A stretch of 64,000 bases of DNA, from positions 62,001 to 126,000 of the forward strand of contig NZ_WRPP01000006.1 of NCBI RefSeq assembly GCF_009760405.1, written 5' to 3'. Shown piece after piece: positions 40,325 to 48,840 of the stretch (position 1 is its first letter; every line of letters begins with the position of its first letter). A model generated the notes under the pieces. That model made no database searches, was not told the origin of the DNA, and saw only the letters and a list, made by a program, of their open reading frames with translations. The DNA is from Nocardia terrae. Lineage in GTDB: Bacteria > Actinomycetota > Actinomycetes > Mycobacteriales > Mycobacteriaceae. The translations under genes were made by a program, and so were the position numbers.

Positions 40325-41479
40325 ATGGACCGTCACGAGTCGGGCCTGCGCGAGTATCGGGAATTGATCGGCGGCGAGCCTGCCGAGAAGCTGGCCGCGG
40401 TGCGAGCGGCCTCGCCGGAAATGTACGAGACGATGATCGAATCGGTGTTCGGGGGTCCGCTTGCCCGGCCCGAGTTGGCCAGGGCTGACCGGGAATTCGC
40501 GACGGTGGCGATGATCGCGGCCATCGGCGGCGCGGACGACAAACTGGCCGGGCATGTGCGCGCGGCCCTGCATCACGGCTGGCATCCCTCGGAACTGCGG
40601 GCGCTGGCCGAACACGCTTCCGCCTACGCGGGATTCCCGCGGGCCCTGCACGCCCTGGAGGTGATCGACCAGGTGGTCGGTGCGCGCCCGCCACTGGTGC
40701 GGCGGGTCCGGGCCAGTGATCACGAGACGCTGGTCGCCTCGCTGGGGGAGAGCGGTCCCGCGGTGATGCTGTCGGGATCGTTCGGAATCGATTGGCGCAT
40801 GTGGGAACCGGTCATGGAACGGCTGGCGGTCGGCCGTCGGGTGTTCGCCTACAACCTGCGCGGGCACGGCGTCGCGGCCGGTTCGCCGCGCCCGTTCACC
40901 ATGTCGACCATGGCCGACGACGTCCTCGCGCTCATGGACAACCTGGGCCTCGGGACCGCTCACGTGGTGGGCTTGTCGATGGGCGGCGGGGTGGCGCAGA
41001 CGCTCGCGGTCCGGAACCCCGAGCGGGTCGATTCGCTGGCCTTGCTGGGCACCACCGATTATCCGTTCACCGACGCGTTCCGGGTGCGGGCCCGCTCGGC
41101 CGAGATCGACGGCCTCCCGGCGCAATTGGAGCCGACGCTGACCCGCTGGTTCACCCCGGCGGCGCTGGCCGCGAACACCTGGGGTGTGCGCTATGCGCGG
41201 GAACGGATCCTCCGCTTCTCCGCGGAGGACTGGGTGGCGGCATGGAATGCGTTCGCGGACATGGATGTCCAGGGCAAGCTGGCCGACTTCGGCAAGCCGG
41301 TGCTGGTGCTTTCCGGTGAGAAGGACGCCTCCTGCACTCCGGAGATCATGTCCGGCATCGCCGAGCGCATCCCGGGCTCGAAATTCCAACTCCTGCCGGG
41401 CACCCCGCATCAGCAGACGTTGGAGCAGCCCGACCTGGTCGCCGACGCCCTCGACGCCTTCCTCCCGGCCGAGCGGTGA
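40325..41479 (+). CDS. Fusion of carboxymuconolactone decarboxylase-like domain and alpha/beta hydrolase
   Basis: A 384-residue two-domain protein. Residues about 10-115 resemble the carboxymuconolactone decarboxylase/AhpD-like helical fold (PEMYETMIESVFGG, REFATVAMIAAIGGADDKLAGHVRAALHHG). Residues about 140-380 are an alpha/beta hydrolase with nucleophile S218 in GLSMGGG, an oxyanion segment around SGSFGID and a late histidine in GTPHQQ. PcaL enzymes of the beta-ketoadipate pathway have both domains in the reverse order (hydrolase first), so this is a different arrangement, or a separate fusion. AAGGGATC lies upstream of the ATG. A SnoaL-like gene follows 10 bp later. Confidence 0.82.
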   Translation: MDRHESGLREYRELIGGEPAEKLAAVRAASPEMYETMIESVFGGPLARPELARADREFATVAMIAAIGGADDKLAGHVRAALHHGWHPSELRALAEHASAYAGFPRALHALEVIDQVVGARPPLVRRVRASDHETLVASLGESGPAVMLSGSFGIDWRMWEPVMERLAVGRRVFAYNLRGHGVAAGSPRPFTMSTMADDVLALMDNLGLGTAHVVGLSMGGGVAQTLAVRNPERVDSLALLGTTDYPFTDAFRVRARSAEIDGLPAQLEPTLTRWFTPAALAANTWGVRYARERILRFSAEDWVAAWNAFADMDVQGKLADFGKPVLVLSGEKDASCTPEIMSGIAERIPGSKFQLLPGTPHQQTLEQPDLVADALDAFLPAER

Positions 41480-41489
41480 GGGGCCGTCG

Positions 41490-41855
41490 ATGAACTCAGC
41501 ACTGGTCGCCGACTATCTCGAACAGGTGTGGAATCAGGGCCGCGCCGATCTCGTGGAACGCTTCGTCGCCGAGGACCTGATCCAGCACAGCCCCGTCATG
41601 CCCGACGGCCGGGCGGGACTGATCCGGGTGGTCGAGAGCATGCACGGCGCGTCACCGGAATTCCGGTTCGAGACGCACCGCATCGTCGCCGAGGGTGACC
41701 TCGTCTTCGCCCACAGCCTCTACGCCACCGGCCCGGACGACCCGGGCACCGTGGTCGTCGACATCTACCGGATCGCGGACGGGCTCATCGCCGAACACTG
41801 GGACGTGCGTGAGCAGGTCCCGCCGGCAACCGTCAACGGGCACCCGATCATCTGA
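41490..41855 (+). CDS. SnoaL-like polyketide-cyclase-fold protein
   Basis: A 121-residue NTF2/SnoaL-like protein. Signature features are LVADYLEQVWNQGRADLVERFVAEDLIQHSPVMPDG at the start (SnoaL_2-type aldol cyclase pattern) and VDIYRIADGLIAEHWDVREQVP at the end. Proteins of this group act as cyclases, isomerases or small-molecule binders, and many have no known substrate. The ATG lies 10 bases after the hydrolase fusion, so both are probably co-transcribed. The stop is 1 base from the stop of the convergent MobA-MoeA gene. Confidence 0.85.
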   Translation: MNSALVADYLEQVWNQGRADLVERFVAEDLIQHSPVMPDGRAGLIRVVESMHGASPEFRFETHRIVAEGDLVFAHSLYATGPDDPGTVVVDIYRIADGLIAEHWDVREQVPPATVNGHPII

Positions 41856-41856
41856 A

Positions 41857-43605
41857 TCAGCCTCGGAGGGGGATGAATTCGGCCGCGGCGCCGTCCTCGG
41901 CGTCGGCGGGAACGATGACCACGCCGTCGCGGTGCAGCAGGTCCGCCAGGTGGGCGGTGTGGAGGCGGAGGTCGCCGTGGAAGCCGCCGCCGGGCAGGGC
42001 GCGGGCGGGGACGATGCGGGCCACGGGGGCGGTCAGTTCGGCCGCGTTGACCAGCGGGCCGATGATGGGGTGGGCCGCGGTGGCGGCGGTCAGGCCCTCG
42101 ACGGTGGCGGCGATCAGGCTCAGCAGGGTGGCCACGGCGGCGAAGGGGTTGCCGGGCAGGCCGAGAACGACTGTGCCGGTGGCTAATTGGGCGGCCACGG
42201 TGGAACCGCCGGGGCGTAGTCGCAGGCGGCGCAGCAGCATGGCGGCGTCGGTGCGGTCCAGGGCCGAGCGGAGCTGGTCGGCCGCCCCGCCGCCGGTCGC
42301 GCCGACGATGACCAGCAGATCGCAGTCGTCCGCGGCCGCCAGCACCTCGTCGAAGGCATTCGCGCTGTCACGCAGGTGAACCCGGTCGACGACGGTGACG
42401 CCGTACCAGGACAGGATGTCGGGCAGGATGGGTCCGATGGCGTCGCGGGTCTGGCCGGTGTGCAGCGGGCCGTCACCGCGAATCTCGTCCCCGGTCATGA
42501 CGATTCGCGCCCGCACCGGGCCGCGCACCGCGGCGGTGGTCACCTCGGCGCTGGCCGCCACCGAGATCAGCGCCGCATTGACCGGCGTACCCGCCGCCGC
42601 GACTTCGTCACCGGGCAGCCAGTATTCGCCGCGGCGGCGCACATCCTCGCGAATCGGGGTGTCGGGCAACCGGTACAGCGTGCCGTCGTCGTCGATGCGG
42701 ACGAACTCGTCGCGCACCACCGATCCGGTGCCGTCGGGCACGTGCGCGCCCGTGGCGATCCGCACCGCCTCGCCATCCAGCAAACCGACCGGCCGCTCGC
42801 CACCGGCGAAGCCGATATCCCGGCGCAGCTGCCAGGGACCGTCGCCGCTCACCGCGTAGCCGTCCATGGCCGAGACATCGAAGCGCGGCAGCGCGTCGGC
42901 GGCCGTCAGGGGAGCGGCCAGGGTCGCGCCGCGCGCCGCGCGCAGCACCGCGTCGCGGACCGGCAGCGGGGAGATATTGGTGCGCAGCACATCCCGCGCC
43001 TCGTCCAGCCACAGCGGCGCGGCCGTGCGAGCCGCCCCGGTGCGCGCCCGCCGCACGTCCTCGGGGGTGTCGCAGTCCTCGACCCCGGGCAGCGCCACCA
43101 TGGCGGTGTCCACCGGCACCAGGGCCTTCATCGGCCGATTCACCAGCGAGTCCAGGCCCTTCAGCGCTTCGGTCAGCGCGGTGCGGCGCCACACCCCGAC
43201 CAGGTATTGCGGTCGCCCGGAGGCGTCCGCCGCGAAGACCGCGTCACTGCCCGATTCTCTTGCGTGAGCCAGTAATTCGTCCACCCCCGCCGAGGTGAGA
43301 AACGGCATATCGGCCGCCAGCACCACGATCAGCCCGGCCGGGAACTCGCACCCGGCCAGCGCGCCCAGTCCCGCCGCGATGGCGGCCACCGGACCGGCCC
43401 CGGCCGGTATCTCCTGCGCCTGAAGGATTTCCGGCGGCAGTTCCGGTCGATGCGGCCCCACCACGACCGTGCGCGCGCAGCCCGCGACCGCCGCCAGCGC
43501 CGCGTCCAGCATGGATTGCCCGCCCACCACGATCGCCGGCTTGTCCACTCCGCCCATGCGGCTGGCCTTGCCGCCGGCGAGCACGATGGCGTCGACGGGC
43601 GTCAC
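41857..43605 (-). CDS. MobA-MoeA fusion for molybdenum cofactor synthesis
   Basis: A bifunctional protein of 582 residues. Residues 1-200 form a MobA-like nucleotidyltransferase, LAGGKASRMGGVDKP at 9-23 being the GTP-binding loop and VVLAADMPFLT the metal-binding Asp segment. Residues about 205-582 form MoeA: RFDVSAMDGYAV, a GATGGGAAD version of the molybdopterin-binding loop, and LGLPGNPFAA. MoeA inserts molybdate into adenylated molybdopterin; MobA adds GMP to give MGD, the form NarG needs. The GTG at 43605 is chosen because it directly precedes the MobA core; ribosome signals are weak. It is divergent from the second XRE regulator. Confidence 0.9.
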   Translation of the reverse strand: MTPVDAIVLAGGKASRMGGVDKPAIVVGGQSMLDAALAAVAGCARTVVVGPHRPELPPEILQAQEIPAGAGPVAAIAAGLGALAGCEFPAGLIVVLAADMPFLTSAGVDELLAHARESGSDAVFAADASGRPQYLVGVWRRTALTEALKGLDSLVNRPMKALVPVDTAMVALPGVEDCDTPEDVRRARTGAARTAAPLWLDEARDVLRTNISPLPVRDAVLRAARGATLAAPLTAADALPRFDVSAMDGYAVSGDGPWQLRRDIGFAGGERPVGLLDGEAVRIATGAHVPDGTGSVVRDEFVRIDDDGTLYRLPDTPIREDVRRRGEYWLPGDEVAAAGTPVNAALISVAASAEVTTAAVRGPVRARIVMTGDEIRGDGPLHTGQTRDAIGPILPDILSWYGVTVVDRVHLRDSANAFDEVLAAADDCDLLVIVGATGGGAADQLRSALDRTDAAMLLRRLRLRPGGSTVAAQLATGTVVLGLPGNPFAAVATLLSLIAATVEGLTAATAAHPIIGPLVNAAELTAPVARIVPARALPGGGFHGDLRLHTAHLADLLHRDGVVIVPADAEDGAAAEFIPLRG

Positions 43606-43947
43606 GAGCCGGATCCCGGAGCGGTGTGGTTCGCGGACAGACTGGGCATGGTTGAAGATCGTAGTGGCAGGCTGTTCGCGGCTTGTCGGGCGCGCCGGAA
43701 ACCTGCGCTTGCTAAGCAATTGCCGATACTCGTTGCGTTATGTGATGAGGTACGACACATAGTAGAAATGGTCTTGTTTTAACCTTCGGAACAATCTCAT
43801 ATGGCAGTATCCGATCTGAGAACTGGCGGAGTACGCGGCGTTCGTCACAGTTCACACCAGGCGTCACACCGGGTCCCACTGTCCGGTACCGGGAGGACTC
43901 AGAGCGATGAAGGTTGGTTTGCTGAATGTTTGTGGAGAGGGAACGGC
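43606..43947. other. Divergent region between mobA-moeA and XRE copy 2
   Basis: A 342-base region without a supported gene. GGAGAGGG (43934-43941) is the ribosome site of the XRE gene. The frame of that gene is open upstream, but codon use and the ribosome site favour the GTG at 43948. No operator palindrome was recognised. Confidence 0.4.
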
Positions 43948-44760
43948 GTGGTGCTCGGCGTGAAGTCGGATAGGGACTCGGACGACCTGAAGCCGCCCAC
44001 ATTCGGACTGTTGCTGCGCCGCCTGCGTGATGCCCGGGGCGTATCACGAGAAAGGCTGGCGTTCAATGCCGGCGTGAGCGCCAGCTACATCAGCCATTTG
44101 GAGAAGGGTGATCGCGGCCATCCGACCCGCGAAGTAGTCGATGCGCTGCTGCGGTATCTGGACCGAATAACACCGCTGTCCGCCGTCGAGCGCCGCCATC
44201 TGCTCGATCTGGCCGGACTCGGGGTCAGCGAATTTCCCACCGTGGAACAACTGCGCGCGGAAATCACCGCCGACATGCGCCGCGCGTTGGATCTGCACGA
44301 GCCGAATCTGGCCGCCTACGTCGACACCCGCTGGAATGTGCTGGCCTGCAACGAAAGCTACGCGCGTGCTTTCCCGGGGCTGGACCGCGATATCAATATC
44401 CTGCGCTGGTTTCTGGGCAATGAGGCCGCCCGCGAGGTCATGGTCGAGTGGGAGGAGGAGGTCCGGCTGACCGTGCACTGGCTGCGGGGCCTCATCGCGA
44501 GCTCCGGCGACACCACATGGTCGGTCGAATTTCTCGCGGAACTCGGACGATTCGGACTATTTCGGGAAATGTGGGACGAGGGCATCGCCGCCTACGGGCG
44601 TCCGCGCGCCACCATGCGGCTGCGTGAACAGGGCAGCGGCCGTCGCTTCGATATCGCCGTGCAGCTGTTCAGCGTCTTCAACGCGGCCTACCCCAGCCAG
44701 ATTCAGATCTTCCTCGGCATTCCGAGCTGGCACGAGGGTGGAGAGACCAACCGGCCGTGA
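43948..44760 (+). CDS. XRE-family regulator with MmyB-like ligand domain, copy 2
   Basis: A 270-residue paralog of the regulator at 39388. The helix-turn-helix part is nearly identical (LLRRLRDARGVSRERLAFNAG, ASYISHLEKGDRGHPTREVV), while the MmyB-like domain has diverged (DTRWNVLACNESYARAFPG, FLGNEAAREVMVEWEEEVRL). The GTG at 43948 has GGAGAGGG 6 bases upstream. Similar DNA-binding helices and different ligand domains suggest two regulators reading related operators with different signals. No clear target gene follows: the next gene is convergent. Confidence 0.87.
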   Translation: MVLGVKSDRDSDDLKPPTFGLLLRRLRDARGVSRERLAFNAGVSASYISHLEKGDRGHPTREVVDALLRYLDRITPLSAVERRHLLDLAGLGVSEFPTVEQLRAEITADMRRALDLHEPNLAAYVDTRWNVLACNESYARAFPGLDRDINILRWFLGNEAAREVMVEWEEEVRLTVHWLRGLIASSGDTTWSVEFLAELGRFGLFREMWDEGIAAYGRPRATMRLREQGSGRRFDIAVQLFSVFNAAYPSQIQIFLGIPSWHEGGETNRP

Positions 44761-44786
44761 CCTTCAGGGGCACGGCCCGCGGGCTG

Positions 44787-45689
44787 TCACCGGGCGGCTT
44801 GGATCCCGCGATCCGCGCGCCGATTCGGCCACGGGGCGGTCAGCGCCCGGCTCAGCATGCTCTCCCGCTTGACGGTCGCCCGCTCGACCAGCCGGATCAA
44901 CAGCGGCGCAACCACTTCCGGATGGGTCCAGGCGGCGCCGTGCCCGGCCCCGGGAATCGTCACCACGCCGTCCGCGCCCGACAGCCCGGCGGCCAGCGCC
45001 TCGGACTTCTGCGCGGTGCTGGTGGCGTCGTGGCTGCCGCGCACCACCAGCGCCGGGGCGGTGATCTCCGGTAGCCGGTGCAGCACCGAGCGCCGATCCA
45101 TCAGGCAGCGGGCGGCGGGCATGATGGCCTGCCGGTCGGAGCCGTACCAGCGGCTCGTCCATGCCCGCCACAGCCGCGGATCGGTGCCGCCGATGATCTG
45201 CGGGGCCAATTCGGCGACCAGCGGGGCCATCGGCTCCTCGCTGGTCCAGCGCTCGAAGAATTCGCGATAGAAGGCCAATTCGGACGGGCTGCACGCGCCG
45301 GCCTCGGTATCGATCAGGGCCAGCCCCTGGACGCGTTCGGGGGCCAGCAATGCCATGCGCAAAGCCGCATACCCGCCCTGGCTCATTCCGCCGACGATTG
45401 CCTTCTCGATTCCGAGTTCGTCCAGTACGGCCAATCCGTCGGCGGCCAGATCCCAATAGCTGAATGGTTCGCCATCGGGTGACTGAGTACGTCCGTGGCA
45501 CCGTGCGTCGACAGTTACGAGATTGACACCGGCGGCTGCCAGAGATTCGCGCATCGGTGCGAACATCGACTCGTCCATGAAGAAACCATGGGCAAGCAAC
45601 AGGGTCGGACCGTTGATTCGGCTGCTGGTGCGGTGATCTTCGCTGGTAACGAAATGGACTGTGGCTGAACCTGATCGCACATAAGGCAT
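44787..45689 (-). CDS. Alpha/beta hydrolase
   Basis: A 300-residue alpha/beta hydrolase. Visible are LLLAHGFFMDESMF (oxyanion hole), VDARCHGRTQ, the nucleophile elbow G-M-S103-Q-G-G, the Asp region VVRGSHDATS and the final His in PGAGHGAAWTHP. No signal peptide. The extra basic tail after residue about 270 (RESMLSRALTAPWPNRRADRG) is unstructured. It is monocistronic, convergent with XRE copy 2 and divergent from the unknown gene at 45911. Substrate unknown; esterase, lactonase and haloperoxidase-like functions are all possible. Confidence 0.87.
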   Translation of the reverse strand: MPYVRSGSATVHFVTSEDHRTSSRINGPTLLLAHGFFMDESMFAPMRESLAAAGVNLVTVDARCHGRTQSPDGEPFSYWDLAADGLAVLDELGIEKAIVGGMSQGGYAALRMALLAPERVQGLALIDTEAGACSPSELAFYREFFERWTSEEPMAPLVAELAPQIIGGTDPRLWRAWTSRWYGSDRQAIMPAARCLMDRRSVLHRLPEITAPALVVRGSHDATSTAQKSEALAAGLSGADGVVTIPGAGHGAAWTHPEVVAPLLIRLVERATVKRESMLSRALTAPWPNRRADRGIQAAR

Positions 45690-45740
45690 GGTCAGACCCT
45701 AAACGGCGGAAGCGGTCGCTCCCTATATGTTTGCCCGCGT

Positions 45741-45753
45741 GGTGCCAGGCACC
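45741..45753. promoter_or_regulatory. Palindrome in divergent promoter region
   Basis: GGTGCC-A-GGCACC is a perfect 13-base palindrome, 51 bases upstream of the hydrolase start (minus strand). It is placed as an operator for that gene. Confidence 0.4.
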
Positions 45754-45780
45754 CTCCGGTGCGGTTCCCGACGGGTACCA

Positions 45781-45794
45781 ACACTGGCCAGTGT
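45781..45794. promoter_or_regulatory. 14-bp perfect palindrome
   Basis: ACACTGGCCAGTGT is a perfect palindrome between the divergent hydrolase and the gene at 45911, 27 bases from the first palindrome. It is a candidate operator for a dimeric regulator; which of the two genes it controls is open. Confidence 0.45.
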
Positions 45795-45910
45795 CAGTAC
45801 TGCTAGGGGTTTGCCCCAGATTGCCTCAAAACTGGACAACAAGATCACATTCCATTTTTAATCAGGGCCATGGCGCTTTTGGGACAAGCGCATTTTCTAG
45901 GGAGGAAACA

Positions 45911-46348
45911 ATGTTCGACGTCACCACCGCAGCTCGCCGCAACGACTTCCGGATCGATCGTGGCGCTGGATTGCGGGAGTCGCTCGAAGGTCTGTTGCTG
46001 CACGACGGAGTCGGCCTGGATGCGCGTATGCGCCATGCGATTTCCGCGGTAGTGCACCTCGCGGTCGATGCCCCGCTCGGAGTTCCGGAGGACGCCGAGG
46101 AATTCCTGGGCCGGTTGGACGCCTCCTGGCTGTTCGCCGCCTGGAACGACAGCGATCAGGAGCTTTCCCTGCTGAATACCCTCTGCGGCGGCGAGGTGCC
46201 CGCATTGAGTTGGTGCGAACTCATGTTCACCACTTCGCTCGCGCCTTGGTCGGGTGCGCCGGCGGCGGTGCACGCGCGACGCATCTTCGTCAATGGCGAG
46301 CAGGCCCGGCTGGCCGCGGTCGGCGGCGATTGCTCGGGTCGCGGGTAA
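45911..46348 (+). CDS. Unknown 145-residue actinobacterial protein
   Basis: No family is recognised. The protein is soluble and mostly helical with acidic stretches (LGVPEDAEEFLGRLDASWLFAAWNDSDQE), a pair of cysteines about 20 residues apart in LLNTLCGGEVPALSWCELMF, one more near the end (GGDCSGRG) and a basic segment VHARRIFVNGEQARL. AGGGAGGAAAC gives an excellent ribosome site. It is followed after 81 bases by the WhiB2-like gene, possibly on the same transcript, so a role in the same stress or developmental response is possible but unproven. Confidence 0.72.
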   Translation: MFDVTTAARRNDFRIDRGAGLRESLEGLLLHDGVGLDARMRHAISAVVHLAVDAPLGVPEDAEEFLGRLDASWLFAAWNDSDQELSLLNTLCGGEVPALSWCELMFTTSLAPWSGAPAAVHARRIFVNGEQARLAAVGGDCSGRG

Positions 46349-46429
46349 AACAAACCGCACGTTTTATTTCTGAGCACCACGCGGGGGATCCCGCGAAATC
46401 TTGCCGAACATATTGAAGGGATAGAGGAA

Positions 46430-46714
46430 GTGAAGCTGCTTTTCACCAATTTCGACGCCATGTTCGAATCCCTCGCCCGCCGCGACGGATTCGAGTCCGA
46501 ATCCTGGCATCAGCAGGCGCTGTGCACGCAAACCGATCCGGAGGCGTTCTTCCCGGACAAGGGCGGCTCCACTCGCGAGGCCAAGCGCATTTGCTCCTCC
46601 TGCGAGGTGCGCAAGGAATGCCTGGATTACGCGCTCAGCCACGATCAGCGTTTCGGTATCTGGGGCGGCCTGTCCCCGCGCGAGCGCCGGCGCTACGAGC
46701 GCGGCGCGGCGTGA
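46430..46714 (+). CDS. WhiB-family [4Fe-4S] regulator, WhiB2/WhmD-like
   Basis: A 94-residue WhiB-type protein, which binds sigma factor A and holds a redox-sensitive [4Fe-4S] cluster. The four ligands are C32, C55, C58 and C64 (ALCTQTDPEAFFPDKGG, ICSSCEVRKEC). The turn motif GIWGGLSPRERRR follows at 76-88 and the end is basic. The segment KGGSTREAKRIC is typical of WhiB2/WhmD, which governs septation, so this may be an extra WhiB2 paralog. The GTG start is preceded by GAAGGGATAGAGGAA. It lies downstream of the unknown gene at 45911. Confidence 0.92.
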   Translation: MKLLFTNFDAMFESLARRDGFESESWHQQALCTQTDPEAFFPDKGGSTREAKRICSSCEVRKECLDYALSHDQRFGIWGGLSPRERRRYERGAA

Positions 46715-46791
46715 CGGGCATCCGAATCCGGTGCCGGCTGATCCTCCGCGGGGAAGAGGACCGGATCAGCGGTATCGGATCGGATGCCCGG

Positions 46792-47547
46792 TCAATCGAT
46801 AGTTGTTCGCAATAGGCAGAATTCGTTGGTTTCGGGGTCGGTCAGCACCACCGCCGGATCGTTGGCCGGAGGTGCGCCCGCACCGAAACCGCCGGGAGCC
46901 ACCGGCATTGCGCCCGCGGCTCGCAACCGCTCCGCCTCCGCGGCGGGATCGTCGGCGGGGAAGGCGACCAGATCCAGGTGGAGGCGGCCGCACTTGGTCG
47001 GCGCGTCCGGTCTCCACAGGAACTCCAGCCACGGACCCTGTCCGGTAGCCGAGCGGAGACCGGCATAGCGCGGATTCTCATGGGTGAGCGGCCAGCCCAC
47101 GGCGGCGGACCAGAAATCGGCCAGCCGCAACGGGTCCCGGGTATCCAGCACGATGGCCGCGACCGCTCCGGTGTCGACGTACTGCTCGCGCGGCTCCAGC
47201 ACGCAGAACTCGTTGCCCTCGGGGTCGGCCAGCACCGTCCACGGCACCGCGCCCTGACCGATGTCCACCCGGCGCGCGCCCAGCGCGAGCGCGCGATCGA
47301 TCTGCAGCTGTTGATGATCCAGCGAACGGCTGGACAGGTCCAGGTGCAGCCGGTTCAGGGCGGTCTTGGGTCGCCGCGCGGGCAGGAAGGTGAGGGCCAC
47401 GTCCGGGCCGTCCGGGTCCGGTGCGGCCACATCGACCGCCCCGCGCCGCTCCACCGTCACCGCCCAGCCCAACAGCTCGGCCCAGAACCGGGCCACCGAC
47501 CTGGGCTCGACCGCATCGAACACCACGCACGCCAGTCGGGTGGACAT
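46792..47547 (-). CDS. Two-domain VOC (glyoxalase-like) protein
   Basis: A 251-residue protein made of two vicinal-oxygen-chelate domains, about 1-120 and 128-250, each ending with the same strand (TVLADPEGNEFCVLEP and VVLTDPETNEFCLLRT). Each half begins with a VVFDA/IVLDT strand and an RFWAELLGW/DFWSAAVGW helix. Typical metal ligands (His, Glu) are only partly present, so it may be a binding or resistance-type protein and not an enzyme. It is monocistronic, convergent with the WhiB gene. Confidence 0.87.
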   Translation of the reverse strand: MSTRLACVVFDAVEPRSVARFWAELLGWAVTVERRGAVDVAAPDPDGPDVALTFLPARRPKTALNRLHLDLSSRSLDHQQLQIDRALALGARRVDIGQGAVPWTVLADPEGNEFCVLEPREQYVDTGAVAAIVLDTRDPLRLADFWSAAVGWPLTHENPRYAGLRSATGQGPWLEFLWRPDAPTKCGRLHLDLVAFPADDPAAEAERLRAAGAMPVAPGGFGAGAPPANDPAVVLTDPETNEFCLLRTTID

Positions 47548-47613
47548 GATTCACGGTAACCGGCGGGCGGGGTGTGCCGTCGGCTTTCCGGAAAGCCCCG
47601 TCGATCGGGAAAC

Positions 47614-47913
47614 TCAATCGGGAAAGCGGTGCCGGGCGCGGCGCAGATCCACCCGGCCGTCGGTGACGGGGCAACCCTCCGCCGCCAGCTCGGCCAGTTG
47701 ACGATGCGCCAAATGTGGTGCGGGCGTACCGTTTGCGCGCAGCACCCGATGCCACGGCAGATCCGCGGCGTCGGTGCGCATGATCCAGCCGACCGTGCGC
47801 GGGGTGGACAGGCCCGCCGCGGCCGCGATATCGCCGTAGGTGGCGACGCTGCCGGGCGGAATCGCCGCCACCAATTCCCGCACCCGCTCGATTTCGGCTT
47901 CGGTGGTTGACAT
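47614..47913 (-). CDS. Alkyltransferase-like protein (Atl)
   Basis: A 99-residue protein with only the DNA-binding domain of O6-methylguanine methyltransferase. The active-site motif PCHRV reads P53-W54-H55-R56-V57, so it cannot accept alkyl groups but can bind O6-alkylguanine and flag it for nucleotide excision repair, as known for Atl1. Family segments SVATYGDIAAAAGLSTPRTVG are intact. It lies 14 bp after the hydrolase gene on the same strand. M. tuberculosis Rv3204 is the likely ortholog by position. Confidence 0.88.
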   Translation of the reverse strand: MSTTEAEIERVRELVAAIPPGSVATYGDIAAAAGLSTPRTVGWIMRTDAADLPWHRVLRANGTPAPHLAHRQLAELAAEGCPVTDGRVDLRRARHRFPD

Positions 47914-47927
47914 TTCGCGCCTTCGGG

Positions 47928-48713
47928 TCAGAGGACGGTGCGCACCAGGGCCGCGGTCTCGGCGGGGCGGGCCTGGGCCACCATGTGATCGCAATCGAAT
48001 TCGTGGACCGTGAGGTGTGCGCCCATATGGGCGGTGAGCGCCGCGCGGAAGTCCGGGGACACCAGCGGCGGGCTCACCTTCATCGCCTGCACCATGACCG
48101 TCGGCAGCCCGCGCGGCGGCAGCACGTACTCGCGGGCGATCTCGCCCCAGAAGGCGATGATCGCGGGCATGGTGACGCGCCAGCCCAGGCGGCCGTTCGC
48201 CGTGGGCATCAGATGCTCGTCCAGCTCGGCCTCCAGGACGGCCGGATCCACCTCGCCCCAGGACGTCTCGAGCTTGTCGAAACGGGCCTGCTCGCGGCTC
48301 TCGTAATCCGGTGCCGCCAGCATGGAATTCGCGATGTGCAGCATGCGCTCGGGTTCCAGGCCGATGGCCGGGTCCAGCAGCACCAGCGCACGCACCAGCT
48401 CGGGATGTTCGTTCGCCAGATGCACCGCGGTGGCCGCGCCGAACGAATGCCCGAGCACCACCACCGGTTCGCTGGCCTCCGCCGCCAGCAGCGTCGCGAG
48501 ATCATCGACCAAAGTTTCGAAATCCCACGGCGGCACGCCGGGCGACCTCCCGTGGCCCCGCAGATCCGGTGCGAGGATCGCGACATCGGGGAGATGCTCT
48601 TCGGCCAGCCGCTGCCAGCGCCGGCCGTGGCCCGTCAACCCGTGCAACGCCAGGACGACCGGACCGGTCGAGGGACCGAAACGATGAATATGAAGCTCCG
48701 CCACCCCGCCCAT
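47928..48713 (-). CDS. Alpha/beta hydrolase, LipV-like
   Basis: A 261-residue alpha/beta hydrolase. It has LALHGLTGHGRRW (oxyanion region), the nucleophile elbow G-H-S90-F-G, PDLRGHGRSPG, and the late histidine in FDCDHMVAQARP. No signal peptide. By gene order it corresponds to M. tuberculosis lipV (Rv3203), next to the adnAB genes, although there the gene is described as a lipase. It is divergent from adnA and probably forms a two-gene unit with atl. Confidence 0.85.
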   Translation of the reverse strand: MGGVAELHIHRFGPSTGPVVLALHGLTGHGRRWQRLAEEHLPDVAILAPDLRGHGRSPGVPPWDFETLVDDLATLLAAEASEPVVVLGHSFGAATAVHLANEHPELVRALVLLDPAIGLEPERMLHIANSMLAAPDYESREQARFDKLETSWGEVDPAVLEAELDEHLMPTANGRLGWRVTMPAIIAFWGEIAREYVLPPRGLPTVMVQAMKVSPPLVSPDFRAALTAHMGAHLTVHEFDCDHMVAQARPAETAALVRTVL

Positions 48714-48840
48714 TCTGCTGCCTGCGGCCGACAGGAACAGCCCGCGCGCGGTGAGATGAACGACTTGTCACCTGTGACCGGCGGCACGGACAACTCATGG
48801 CAAACGAAACCTGTCGGGGCGGTCTGTTGAAATAGCCAGC

